DNA of 64,000 nt from Anaerotardibacter muris (GTDB lineage Bacteria > Actinomycetota > Coriobacteriia > Coriobacteriales > Eggerthellaceae), in assembly GCF_943192915.1 (NCBI RefSeq), contig NZ_CALPCD010000002.1:186001-250000 (forward strand), in the 5' to 3' direction. The notes under the pieces were generated by a model, which was not told the DNA's origin, did not search any database, and was given only the letters and a program-made list of their open reading frames with translations. The number at the start of each line of letters is the position of its first letter. The first letter of the stretch is position 1. The position numbers and the translations under genes are program-made. Of this stretch, positions 25,627 to 33,609 are shown piece by piece.

Positions 25627-27471
25627 TTAGTTGTAGATGACCACCGTGGTGCCAGCACCAATGTGGTTGTAGATCCACTGCGCGTCAGAAACGGCCAAGC
25701 GCAGGCAACCGTGTGAAAGGCTGTTGCCCAGTTCGCTATTGGACGCGAGGATGGTGTGGAAGAAGTAACCGCCACTGATCTGCGTGCACCAATGCGCACG
25801 GCTATCGGTGCTGAGCGTCATGCGCTTCATACCTGTAGTGCGGAACGTGCCCGTGATGGTAGGCGAACCTGGCGCGCCCGTAACGCACGAGAACGACATG
25901 ATACGGTTCCAATGGCCCTTCGAGCCGCTGAATACGCCCACACGATGCAGACTACGATCGACCAAGATCAAATATCCCGTACCACTCGAATAGCCCTGAG
26001 CCTTCGTTGCCATGTTGTCGGCGCCGATCCACTTGCCCGAAGCGGTAAAGATGTTCGCTTTACCGTTGATGGTATAGGTACCCGTTACCATTGCCGCATT
26101 GCTATCGAAGTAATACCAGGTGCTTCCCAGCTTCAGCCAACCAGTCTGAGCGATGCCCGTGCCTGCTTCGCCATAGAACCACTTACCCGCAAGCTTCTGC
26201 CAGCCTGAAAGCGTCTGACCTGCTGCATTGGTTAGCACCAGCTTGCCATCTCTATTCTCGCCGATGCGCGTGATGGCGCCCGAGCCAGCAGCGTAACCAA
26301 CCACATTGTCGCCCAGATCGATCTTGCAATTCGCACGCATAGCACCATCGCTTGCGAATGAGTACTTCATATTGTTGATGGTCTTGAAGTCATTTGCGAA
26401 CATCAAGCCTTGCTTGTCGCCCTGGAGCCAGTACCATTTGCTGCCCGACTTCACCCAGCCATTGTTCACCCGTGCACCAGATTTGTTGGTGTAGTACCAG
26501 TCCGAACCGTTCTGCACCCAGCCAGTCTTCATGGCGCCTGAGCCAGTAAGGTAGTATTGCTTGTTCTTATCGGTGATCCACTCGTTCTTCGCCATCAGGC
26601 CCTGCTTGTCAGATTGCATCCAATACCAGGAACGGCCCGACTTCACCCAGCCGCTGGAAATCTGAGCGCCCGACTTGTTGGCATAATACCAATCATTGCC
26701 CATCAGGATCCAACCAGTCTTCATAGCGCCAGAACCCGTGAGGTAGTAACGCTTACCCTTATCGGTGATCCACTCGTTCTTCGCCATCAGGCCCTGCTTG
26801 TCGGCCTGGAGCCAGTACCAAGACCGGCCAGACTTGATCCAGCCGCCAGTCACTTGAGCGCCTGATTTGTTGGTGTAGTACCAGTCGTTGCCGATCTTCA
26901 CCCAGCCCTTCACCATCACGCCACTGGCGTTCAGGTAGTAGCGCTTACCCTGATCGGTGATCCACGTATTGGTGGCCATGGCACCGTTCTTATCGGGCTG
27001 CATCCAGTACCATTTGCCACCCGACTTCACCCAACCAGTGGCGGGCTTAGCGTTCACGTTCGCAAAGTAATACCAGGTGCCATCAGTGTCCTGCATCCAG
27101 CCAGCCTTAGTGGGCTTCTTCTCAGGCTTCACTGCCTGAGCAGGGGCAGGAGTCTCGGTTGCAGGCTTATTCTCGGTTGCGGTAGACGAACCCGTGGTAG
27201 CACCTGAGGTGCCGCTAGTAGCGGTATCGGTCTTCGAATCCGCTAAGTCCGCTGCATCGGCGTTGTCATCTTGATCGACTGTTGCTGAAGCAGCAGCATC
27301 CTCATCATCTTCGGCAAGCACGGTGGTAGCAGAAGAAGCCCCTTCAGATTCGTCCGCGTAGGCGAACTGTGTGGCAGCGCCCATACAAAGAAGCGCGACC
27401 AAAGCTGACAGGATAACACCCGCAGCAGCACTGAAGAACGAACGCTGCGAACCTTCTACGTTTTGGGACAT
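25627..27471 (-). CDS. Choline-binding L,D-transpeptidase (YkuD)
   Basis: 614 residues. The N-terminal signal segment (AAGVILSALVALLCMGAATQ, then FAYA) is followed by an Ala/Thr/Asp-rich linker to ~residue 120. About fifteen choline-binding repeats (~122-480) come next, including a tandemly copied unit of about 64 residues. The C-terminal YkuD domain (~492-614) carries YFFHTILASNSELGNSLSHG followed by CLRL, with His587 and nucleophile Cys589 as in the HxxxxSHGC family motif. The enzyme forms 3-3 peptidoglycan cross-links or attaches proteins to peptidoglycan outside the cell. Anchoring to phosphocholine would place it on the polymer. A terminator follows and a 123-bp gap precedes it, so it is probably a single-gene unit. 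Confidence 0.92.
   Translation of the reverse strand: MSQNVEGSQRSFFSAAAGVILSALVALLCMGAATQFAYADESEGASSATTVLAEDDEDAAASATVDQDDNADAADLADSKTDTATSGTSGATTGSSTATENKPATETPAPAQAVKPEKKPTKAGWMQDTDGTWYYFANVNAKPATGWVKSGGKWYWMQPDKNGAMATNTWITDQGKRYYLNASGVMVKGWVKIGNDWYYTNKSGAQVTGGWIKSGRSWYWLQADKQGLMAKNEWITDKGKRYYLTGSGAMKTGWILMGNDWYYANKSGAQISSGWVKSGRSWYWMQSDKQGLMAKNEWITDKNKQYYLTGSGAMKTGWVQNGSDWYYTNKSGARVNNGWVKSGSKWYWLQGDKQGLMFANDFKTINNMKYSFASDGAMRANCKIDLGDNVVGYAAGSGAITRIGENRDGKLVLTNAAGQTLSGWQKLAGKWFYGEAGTGIAQTGWLKLGSTWYYFDSNAAMVTGTYTINGKANIFTASGKWIGADNMATKAQGYSSGTGYLILVDRSLHRVGVFSGSKGHWNRIMSFSCVTGAPGSPTITGTFRTTGMKRMTLSTDSRAHWCTQISGGYFFHTILASNSELGNSLSHGCLRLAVSDAQWIYNHIGAGTTVVIYN
26440..27020 (-). repeat. Tandem DNA repeat (~192 bp unit) inside the L,D-transpeptidase gene
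   Basis: The unit encoding KQGLMAKNEWITDK, a YYLTGSGAMKTGW block and SGRSWYW recurs about every 64 codons, with long identical stretches at the DNA level (e.g. ATCGGTGATCCACTCGTTCT at about 26,570 and 26,760 on the plus strand). This indicates recent duplication. Confidence 0.7.
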
Positions 27472-27594
27472 GATCGAACCACCATCTTCTCTTGGAGTAG
27501 AACAGACTAAGAATGAGGAATAAATTGTAATACACCAACGAAACGGAATCGCAGATGAAATCCTAATAATTCGCGAAGGATCGAGGTCTGCGTT

Positions 27595-30500
27595 CTACTG
27601 GCAGCCGAGCTTCTCTTTCATGATGGTAGTGAGCTTGGTTCCATAGTTCGCATCCGCAGCCCAACCAGTGCCAAACGGATTAGTAGGAATGCCCAACCAT
27701 TCGACCAACTTGCTCTTACCGCGTGCATTTACGGGAATCAGATCATAGCGCGGGTCGACCTTCGCCTGATTCAGTGGCTCAGTGCTGGCATAGCGCTTCA
27801 AATGCTGAACCTCTGCACGAATACCCGTACGAACATCGGGGAACGAATTGCCAGGCTCTCCGCCGCCCGTTGCGCCAATGCCTGCGAAGTTGAACTGGCC
27901 GATCTTCACATCGCCGCCAAAACGCAGCCAACCTGTTTCGAGCATGATCTGGGACCAAACCACTTCAGCGCGCACGCCTTCGGCTTTAGCCTCTTCTTCG
28001 ATCATCTTGCAGAAATCTTGAATGGTCGCCGCACCGCCAGCACCCAGATCGGCGGCTGGATACGTATAGCCAGCCGCAACATAAGCCTGCGCCATCTTGG
28101 CAGCATCTACCTGGGATGCACCCATGATCGGAGTGCCATGGCCTACGAAGGCACCCGACAATTCGAAGAAGCAGGGCTCATCGTCGATGATGTGCTGGCC
28201 CGTATACATCTTGCCGTTCTCATCGAAGTAGTACTTCTTGCCACTGATAGTCTGCCAGCCCGTGAGCATCGCGCCTGAACCATTGAGGTAATACCAGGTG
28301 CCGCCCAAGCTGAGCCAACCCGTTTTCATATCGCCATTAGCGGTGTTGAGGTAATACCAAGTGTCATTCACTTTGGTCCAACCCGTCTCCATAGCTGCGG
28401 TAGCGGGGTCAAGGTAATACCACTTGTTCTTCACCTTCGCCCAGCCAGTGGCCGCTGCACCAGAGCTGGTGATCCAATACCATTGATTGCTCTCCTTGAA
28501 CCAGCCAGTACCGCGCATAGCGCCAGAGCTGTTCAGGAAGTATTTCTTGCCATCGACCGTTACCCAGCCAGTGGTCATCTTCGCGGTATCGCGGTCAAGC
28601 CAATACCACTTGCCCTTCACCTTTACCCAGCCGGTGGCCGCTGCGCCCGAGCTGGTGATCCAGTACCATGAACCACCGTTGTTGAACCAACCCGCACCAC
28701 GCATAGCGCCAGAAGCATTCAAGAAGTACTGCTTGCCATCGACCGTTACCCAGCCAGTGGCCATCTTCGCGGTATCGCGATCGAGCCAATACCACGTGCC
28801 CTTCACCTTTGCCCAGCCAGTGGCCGCTGCGCCAGAGTTGGTGATCCAGTACCAAGTACCGCCATCATTGAACCAGCCAGCACCGCGCATAGCGCCTGAG
28901 CTGTTCAGGAAGTATTTCTTGCCATCAACACTGGTCCAGCCGGTAGCCATCTTCGCAGTGCTCTTATCGAGCCAATACCACTTGCCGCCAGTCTTGAGCC
29001 AGCCCGTCTGCGCGATACCTGCCTTCAGGTAGTACCACGTAGAGCCGATCTGCTGCCAGCCCGTCTTGGAGGTCTTCGCGCCAGAATCATTGAAATAATA
29101 GAATGTTCCGTTCACGTTCTGGACGCCTGTGGCCATGATGCCATTCTCATCGATCCAGTACTGCTTGCCAGCTTCGGTCACCCACTGACCTTTTGCATAG
29201 GTGCCATCTGACTGGATGAACTGATAGTTGCCGTTCTCGTCCTTTTCCCATTCGCCCTTCACCAGGCCATAGGTCTTCGCAATGCCTGTGGCGTCAGCCA
29301 CACCCAGCTTCTTCAAGAAGGAATCATCGGCAAGCTTCTTCTCTTCGTCAGGGTTCGAGATGAAAGCATGCTCGACGATGATGCCCGGAATGCCACGTTG
29401 ACGCGCAGAATTGATCACCGTGTAATAATCGGCAACACTGCCATCGGAATACTTACTTCCGTTCGCAGAGTCTTTGGTCTTGATGCCACGGTTCGAAAGG
29501 CCGAGCGCAACCAATTGGTTCAAGATGTTCTGGCTCAGTTCCTTACCAGTAACATGAGCGTCTTTGTTGTAGCTGCTGCTATTGGGATACCAAACCTCAG
29601 CGCCCTTTGCGCTGGTCGCGGATGCAGAATTGATGTGAAGACTGACGAACACCTTCGCGCCCTTGGCGATCGCACGATCAACGCGCTCGGTAAGGCCAAC
29701 GTATTCATTCTGGCCGCGCGTAATGTACGCTTCCACATCCGCGTACTTATCGAGTTCGGTCTTGCAAGCCTGTGCGATCTTGTAGGTAACATTCGCTTCC
29801 TTGAGACCCGTGCTGCCGCCAGCTCCTGGGTCAGAGCCACCATGGCCCGGGTCGAGCGCGATGACGAATTTACCAGCAGGCTTTTCTGCCTGCGTGCTGA
29901 TGCCGCCAACGATAGCCGCAGCAGCTTCCAGGTCTTCAGCCTCTTCCATTTCGCCCGCTGCATTGAGCGCGTACACGGTCATGCCGTCTTCATCGACTGC
30001 CTCGTCTTCGGACTGAGTGCTCAACGTCATGCCCATATCTGCCGCCGCTTCGAAAGAGCAGTTGTCCCCTTCTTTGGCAAGATCGACCACTACAGCAAGC
30101 GTATCGCCCGCCGTGGTCTTAACGTTGGCCTTCATCTCGATAAGACGATAGACCCCAGGACCTTCGGTCTGGATGGTGAACAAAGCTGCCGCATCGGCGC
30201 ACTTTTCAGAGACTACTTCGTGCCTGGTACCCTGCGGATCTTCATAGGTCAACGTAGCCGAAGAGACACTCAAATCATCATCGACAGCCACCGCGATCTG
30301 TTGATCGCCGCCTGCGATGATGTCAGGATCGCCAAAATACACGAATCCGAGCGACCTTGCTTCAGGCTGCTCATCGGACTGAGTTGCAACAGCTGCCGCT
30401 TCAGATTCTTGAAAGCTGCTCTCCCCCGAACCGCCCTTCTCCGCATCGAGCGCTTCATTGCTGCCAGCGTCTTCGACCTGCGAAGCAACAGCAGGGTCGG

Positions 30501-30669
30501 CCGTTTCAACATCATCAGCAAAAGCTGGCTGCGAAACCGCCGGCATAAGAGAGACTATCAGTACGATCGAAAGGAAAACTCGAATGAGCGAAGAAGAAAA
30601 ACTGGTGCGTTCCAAAACGTCCTCTTTCGTAATCTGTGCTGCGTTTAAGTTATTCATACGTACAAGCAT
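27595..30669 (-). CDS. Choline-binding bifunctional autolysin: Amidase_3 plus glucosaminidase
   Basis: 1024 residues from the longest start; ATG at 30657 (residue 5) is also likely. A signal peptide (VFLSIVLIVSLMPAVSQPAF) precedes a ~200-residue linker. Residues ~268-455 are an N-acetylmuramoyl-L-alanine amidase (Amidase_3) with zinc ligands His276 (DPGHGG), Glu291 and His345 (VSLHINS) and catalytic Glu433 (IVEHAFISN). About sixteen choline-binding repeats follow (~465-850). The C-terminus (~870-1024) is a glucosaminidase (AEVVWSQIMLETGWLRFGGD, then GQFNFAGIGATGG). It would cut peptidoglycan both at the stem peptide and in the glycan, in cell separation or lysis. It is the last gene of the choline-binding array. 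Three 62-residue super-repeats lie in the binding region. Confidence 0.93.
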   Translation of the reverse strand: MLVRMNNLNAAQITKEDVLERTSFSSSLIRVFLSIVLIVSLMPAVSQPAFADDVETADPAVASQVEDAGSNEALDAEKGGSGESSFQESEAAAVATQSDEQPEARSLGFVYFGDPDIIAGGDQQIAVAVDDDLSVSSATLTYEDPQGTRHEVVSEKCADAAALFTIQTEGPGVYRLIEMKANVKTTAGDTLAVVVDLAKEGDNCSFEAAADMGMTLSTQSEDEAVDEDGMTVYALNAAGEMEEAEDLEAAAAIVGGISTQAEKPAGKFVIALDPGHGGSDPGAGGSTGLKEANVTYKIAQACKTELDKYADVEAYITRGQNEYVGLTERVDRAIAKGAKVFVSLHINSASATSAKGAEVWYPNSSSYNKDAHVTGKELSQNILNQLVALGLSNRGIKTKDSANGSKYSDGSVADYYTVINSARQRGIPGIIVEHAFISNPDEEKKLADDSFLKKLGVADATGIAKTYGLVKGEWEKDENGNYQFIQSDGTYAKGQWVTEAGKQYWIDENGIMATGVQNVNGTFYYFNDSGAKTSKTGWQQIGSTWYYLKAGIAQTGWLKTGGKWYWLDKSTAKMATGWTSVDGKKYFLNSSGAMRGAGWFNDGGTWYWITNSGAAATGWAKVKGTWYWLDRDTAKMATGWVTVDGKQYFLNASGAMRGAGWFNNGGSWYWITSSGAAATGWVKVKGKWYWLDRDTAKMTTGWVTVDGKKYFLNSSGAMRGTGWFKESNQWYWITSSGAAATGWAKVKNKWYYLDPATAAMETGWTKVNDTWYYLNTANGDMKTGWLSLGGTWYYLNGSGAMLTGWQTISGKKYYFDENGKMYTGQHIIDDEPCFFELSGAFVGHGTPIMGASQVDAAKMAQAYVAAGYTYPAADLGAGGAATIQDFCKMIEEEAKAEGVRAEVVWSQIMLETGWLRFGGDVKIGQFNFAGIGATGGGEPGNSFPDVRTGIRAEVQHLKRYASTEPLNQAKVDPRYDLIPVNARGKSKLVEWLGIPTNPFGTGWAADANYGTKLTTIMKEKLGCQ
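28430..28990 (-). repeat. Three tandem 186-bp repeats in the autolysin gene
   Basis: Each unit encodes 62 residues (pattern WVTVDGKKYFLNSSGAMRG, a GWF...WYWIT block, SGAAATGWAKVKGKWYW, LDRDTAKM). The recurring DNA word GGTGATCCA followed by ATACC or GTACC starts near 28,469, 28,655 and 28,841, exactly 186 bp apart. Near-identity suggests expansion by unequal recombination. Confidence 0.8.
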
Positions 30670-30673
30670 TATA
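30668..30673 (-). promoter_or_regulatory. TATAAT box at the start of the autolysin gene
   Basis: A perfect TATAAT on the minus strand overlaps the first possible ATG of the autolysin gene. The expected transcription start (~30661) would lie about 4 bases before the ATG at 30657, giving a nearly leaderless message. The -35 region (around TTCGTGA) is poor. Confidence 0.35.
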
Positions 30674-30727
30674 TAGGGAGACTGTGCGCCTTCACGAAAA
30701 GACCGCGCGACCGAACAACCAACGGCG

Positions 30728-33589
30728 CTATCTGGTGCGGTCCCACTTGCCGCTCGCGTTCACGTGATATTTGCCGATCCATGTGTTGGTGGCCATCACG
30801 CCGTCAGAGCCAACATAGTAGTTGCCGATCCACTTGTTGTATTGCATGGCACCTGAGCCATTGAAATAGTAATACTTCCCGCTGATCTTCTGCCATTTGG
30901 TGAGCATGGCGCCCGACCCGTTCGAGTAATACCACGTGTTGCCAACCTTATAGAAGCCCGTGCGCATCAGGCCATTGGATGGATCGAGGTAGTACCATTT
31001 GCTTCCTACCTTCGCCCAACCCTTAGCCATGACACCAGACGACTTGTAGTAATACCAACCAGAACCTTCTTTGTTCCAGCCCGTCTTCATCGCGCCATTA
31101 GAGGTATTGAGATAGTACGTCTGGCCACTGATGGTCTTCTTGCCCGTTTGCATGATGCCGTCGCTGGCCAGGTAATACCACTTGCTACCGCTCTTGATCC
31201 AGCCCGTCTTCATCGCGCCATCGGTGCCGAGCCAGTACCATTTGCCACCCGACTGCAGCCACTTGGTCTTCATATAGCCAGAGCCGTCGAAGTAGTAGCG
31301 CTTGCCGCTGATGACCACCCATTCATTCTTGGGCCACGGCTTGCTCTGTGCGGCTTGAGTCTTGGCGTCATAAGCGAACCACCATTTACCGCCCGACTTC
31401 TTCCAGGTTCCCGTTACAGGTTTCGCGCTTGGCTGAGCTTGCGTGGTCACGGGGGTTGGCTGCGTTGGGACTACGGCGCTATTGCTGCCTGAAGGGCTCG
31501 ATGCCGCCGGCGGTGTTGCAGCTCCGCCGCTCGAAGAACCGCCAGAACTTGAACTTGAGCTCGATGCTTGATTGATGGCGAACGAAACGGTCTTCGAGCC
31601 GTTGTAGTTATTGATGCCCTTGATGGTTGCCTGAGCAGTACCAACATTCACGTTGTTCGAATAGGTGATGGTGTAGTCTGTGCCCTCTTTCAAGGTGCGC
31701 GATCCGTCCTTCACCACAACAGGGCGCTGCGCTTTGCCGTTATAGGTAACTGCAGGAGCAGAGATGGTCACCTTGTCGATCGACTGCGCCACGATGTCGA
31801 AAGTCGAACTCTTCGATCCGGTGCAGTTTGCATTCGTGGGCATGATGGTGATGGTCGCTTTACCCACATTGATATTATTGCTGTACACGTAGGTGTAGTC
31901 GTTCGTAGGTAATACGCCGTCACCAGTGCGCACTGCTGGGGTGGGCGTTATCGCGCTGCCCGTATAGGTCTTCTGCGACCATGGATAAGCAAGTCCATCA
32001 ATGGCAACCAAGCTCAGATCAAGTTGCTTGATGGTGAAGGTCTTCGTAATGGTGCCCGAATAGTCGCCCATGCCCGTGATGGTCACCACAGCAGGCTTGG
32101 ACGCCGTGCTGGCTTCGATATTGTTGGAATAGGTGAGCTTATAGTCGGTGTCGGCCACGAGGCGCTTGCCATCGAGCGTCACCGTGGGCTTTGGCTCGAA
32201 CGCCTTACCATTGAAGGTCACCGCCTCGATAGCAGAAACCTCTGCGCCTTCGAGCGAATACGCTGCTTGGCAGGTTATCGCATTGTTATCGTAAGCAGCC
32301 GCAACCTTAACGTTATTGTCCCAATCATGCTCTTGGATCTGATGAGCAACCAAAGCATAGACGACATTCTTATAGTTATCAGGCCAAGAAGCGTTCACGG
32401 GCGGAAGCTCGAATGAGGTCTCTTTGGCAGCAAGTTTAGCCTTAACGCTATAGACGCCACTCGTATCCTCAAGATAGGGCTTGGCGAATTGTGTGATCTC
32501 GCCCGACTTGATGAAATAATTGTCAGCATAAGCGTCCGCATCGAAAGCAGCTCTATTCTGAAAACCTACCGCATAATTTCCGTCCCATTTCGTGTGCACC
32601 TTTTCCATGACACTGGTAGGCAATGCGAAATAAAGGCGCTTCAGATCAAGACCTTGTTGATTGGAGCTGCTGGAATCATTCCAGGTCGTATCGATGTTGT
32701 ACCACGTGCCATCGAGCTTTGCGCCCGTCCATACGTGAAAATCACCCTGAGAATCCACGCGACGCGTTTCGATACCAACCTTGTTCAGCAGCTTGACGTA
32801 TGCCTCGTGATAACCCTCACACGTAGCCAAATGGCGGTTCAATGCCGACTCTGCACTGCAATACATGAGCGAATTATCGTAGTCAGTATTGTCGACCAGC
32901 CAATCATTCAGCCAAAGCGCGTAGGCGTACTGGCTCGTATCGCCTTTGGCAGCGCATTCCTTCTTGCACTGATCGGCAACTTCCGCAACGATCGTCTCAA
33001 CGCTCTTCATGTCAGCTGTGGCGGGCACTGTAAAGGGGATCTCGAATCGAACATAGGAATCAAACGATTTGGTCCCATCGCTATTCACGCTATAGGGCAT
33101 GACCAAGAACGAAAGCTTGTAGTTTCCAGGCGTATAGAACGTATCTTCGAAATAGTCGAGATCGCTATAGCCTTCGCCAAATTTTCCTCGGGTCGAATCA
33201 ACAACAGGTTCCCACCCGTTCGAGGTTTCTATGCTAAGAGCATTGAGCTTGTAGAGAAGATATGGCTTCGTGTTTCCTGAAACGTGGTAGGTGAACTTGG
33301 TTGGCTTTTCACTTTCGAAATCGTTGTCGTAGGTGACCGCTGCAGAAAGCGTCGTGGAGGAATACGAGGTCACCTTTGCTTGAACTCTAACCTCGTTATC
33401 AGCAGTTACGATAGCGCCACTTGCTGTGCTGCTTTCGGCTGCCTCAGGTTCTGCCCACGCGAAGTTCGGTGCCACAACGAACGCAAGAACGAACGCCAGC
33501 AGCGCGCATACGAAGGCAGCACTCGCACGCTGGCTGGCGCTCCCCTTCGCTCGTATGTTCTGCAACGTGTTCGTCATCGCGGTTCGCAT
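30728..33589 (-). CDS. Choline-binding transglutaminase-like (cysteine protease fold) protein
   Basis: 953 residues with a signal peptide (AAFVCALLAFVLAFVVAPNF, then AWA). Residues ~60-190 are a beta domain. Residues ~195-320 are a transglutaminase-like domain with an intact triad: Cys257 (HLATCEGYHEAYVKLL), His285 (GDFHVWTGA) and Asp300 (TWYNIDTTWND). Three Ig-like modules follow (~450-690), each with a YSNN...TATI...G.Y.G...F.I pattern. About twelve choline-binding repeats (~735-953) end in the shared block NYYVGSDGVMATNTWIGKYH. It could cross-link or cleave surface peptides. Its start is 16 bp after the stop of the upstream gene. The true initiator may be the ATG at 33577. Confidence 0.88.
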   Translation of the reverse strand: MRTAMTNTLQNIRAKGSASQRASAAFVCALLAFVLAFVVAPNFAWAEPEAAESSTASGAIVTADNEVRVQAKVTSYSSTTLSAAVTYDNDFESEKPTKFTYHVSGNTKPYLLYKLNALSIETSNGWEPVVDSTRGKFGEGYSDLDYFEDTFYTPGNYKLSFLVMPYSVNSDGTKSFDSYVRFEIPFTVPATADMKSVETIVAEVADQCKKECAAKGDTSQYAYALWLNDWLVDNTDYDNSLMYCSAESALNRHLATCEGYHEAYVKLLNKVGIETRRVDSQGDFHVWTGAKLDGTWYNIDTTWNDSSSSNQQGLDLKRLYFALPTSVMEKVHTKWDGNYAVGFQNRAAFDADAYADNYFIKSGEITQFAKPYLEDTSGVYSVKAKLAAKETSFELPPVNASWPDNYKNVVYALVAHQIQEHDWDNNVKVAAAYDNNAITCQAAYSLEGAEVSAIEAVTFNGKAFEPKPTVTLDGKRLVADTDYKLTYSNNIEASTASKPAVVTITGMGDYSGTITKTFTIKQLDLSLVAIDGLAYPWSQKTYTGSAITPTPAVRTGDGVLPTNDYTYVYSNNINVGKATITIMPTNANCTGSKSSTFDIVAQSIDKVTISAPAVTYNGKAQRPVVVKDGSRTLKEGTDYTITYSNNVNVGTAQATIKGINNYNGSKTVSFAINQASSSSSSSGGSSSGGAATPPAASSPSGSNSAVVPTQPTPVTTQAQPSAKPVTGTWKKSGGKWWFAYDAKTQAAQSKPWPKNEWVVISGKRYYFDGSGYMKTKWLQSGGKWYWLGTDGAMKTGWIKSGSKWYYLASDGIMQTGKKTISGQTYYLNTSNGAMKTGWNKEGSGWYYYKSSGVMAKGWAKVGSKWYYLDPSNGLMRTGFYKVGNTWYYSNGSGAMLTKWQKISGKYYYFNGSGAMQYNKWIGNYYVGSDGVMATNTWIGKYHVNASGKWDRTR

Positions 33590-33592
33590 CTC

Positions 33593-33609
33593 CTAGGCGC
33601 GCGCCCTAG
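33593..33609 (-). promoter_or_regulatory. Hairpin covering the ribosome site of the transglutaminase-like gene
   Basis: On the minus strand CTAGG (33605-33609, including the upstream stop TAG) pairs with CCTAG (33593-33597) around GCGCGCG. The right arm overlaps the TAGGAG ribosome site, so ribosomes finishing the upstream gene could open it. Confidence 0.35.

Noticed and set aside
26440..28990. Regularly spaced repeats that could suggest a CRISPR array
   Set aside because: The units are in-frame coding repeats of 62-64 codons, not 25-40 bp repeats with unique spacers, and no cas gene is present.
29368..30648. Plus-strand 426-codon open frame
   Set aside because: Lies wholly opposite the amidase part of the autolysin gene, whose catalytic residues are intact. 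No homology was recognisable.
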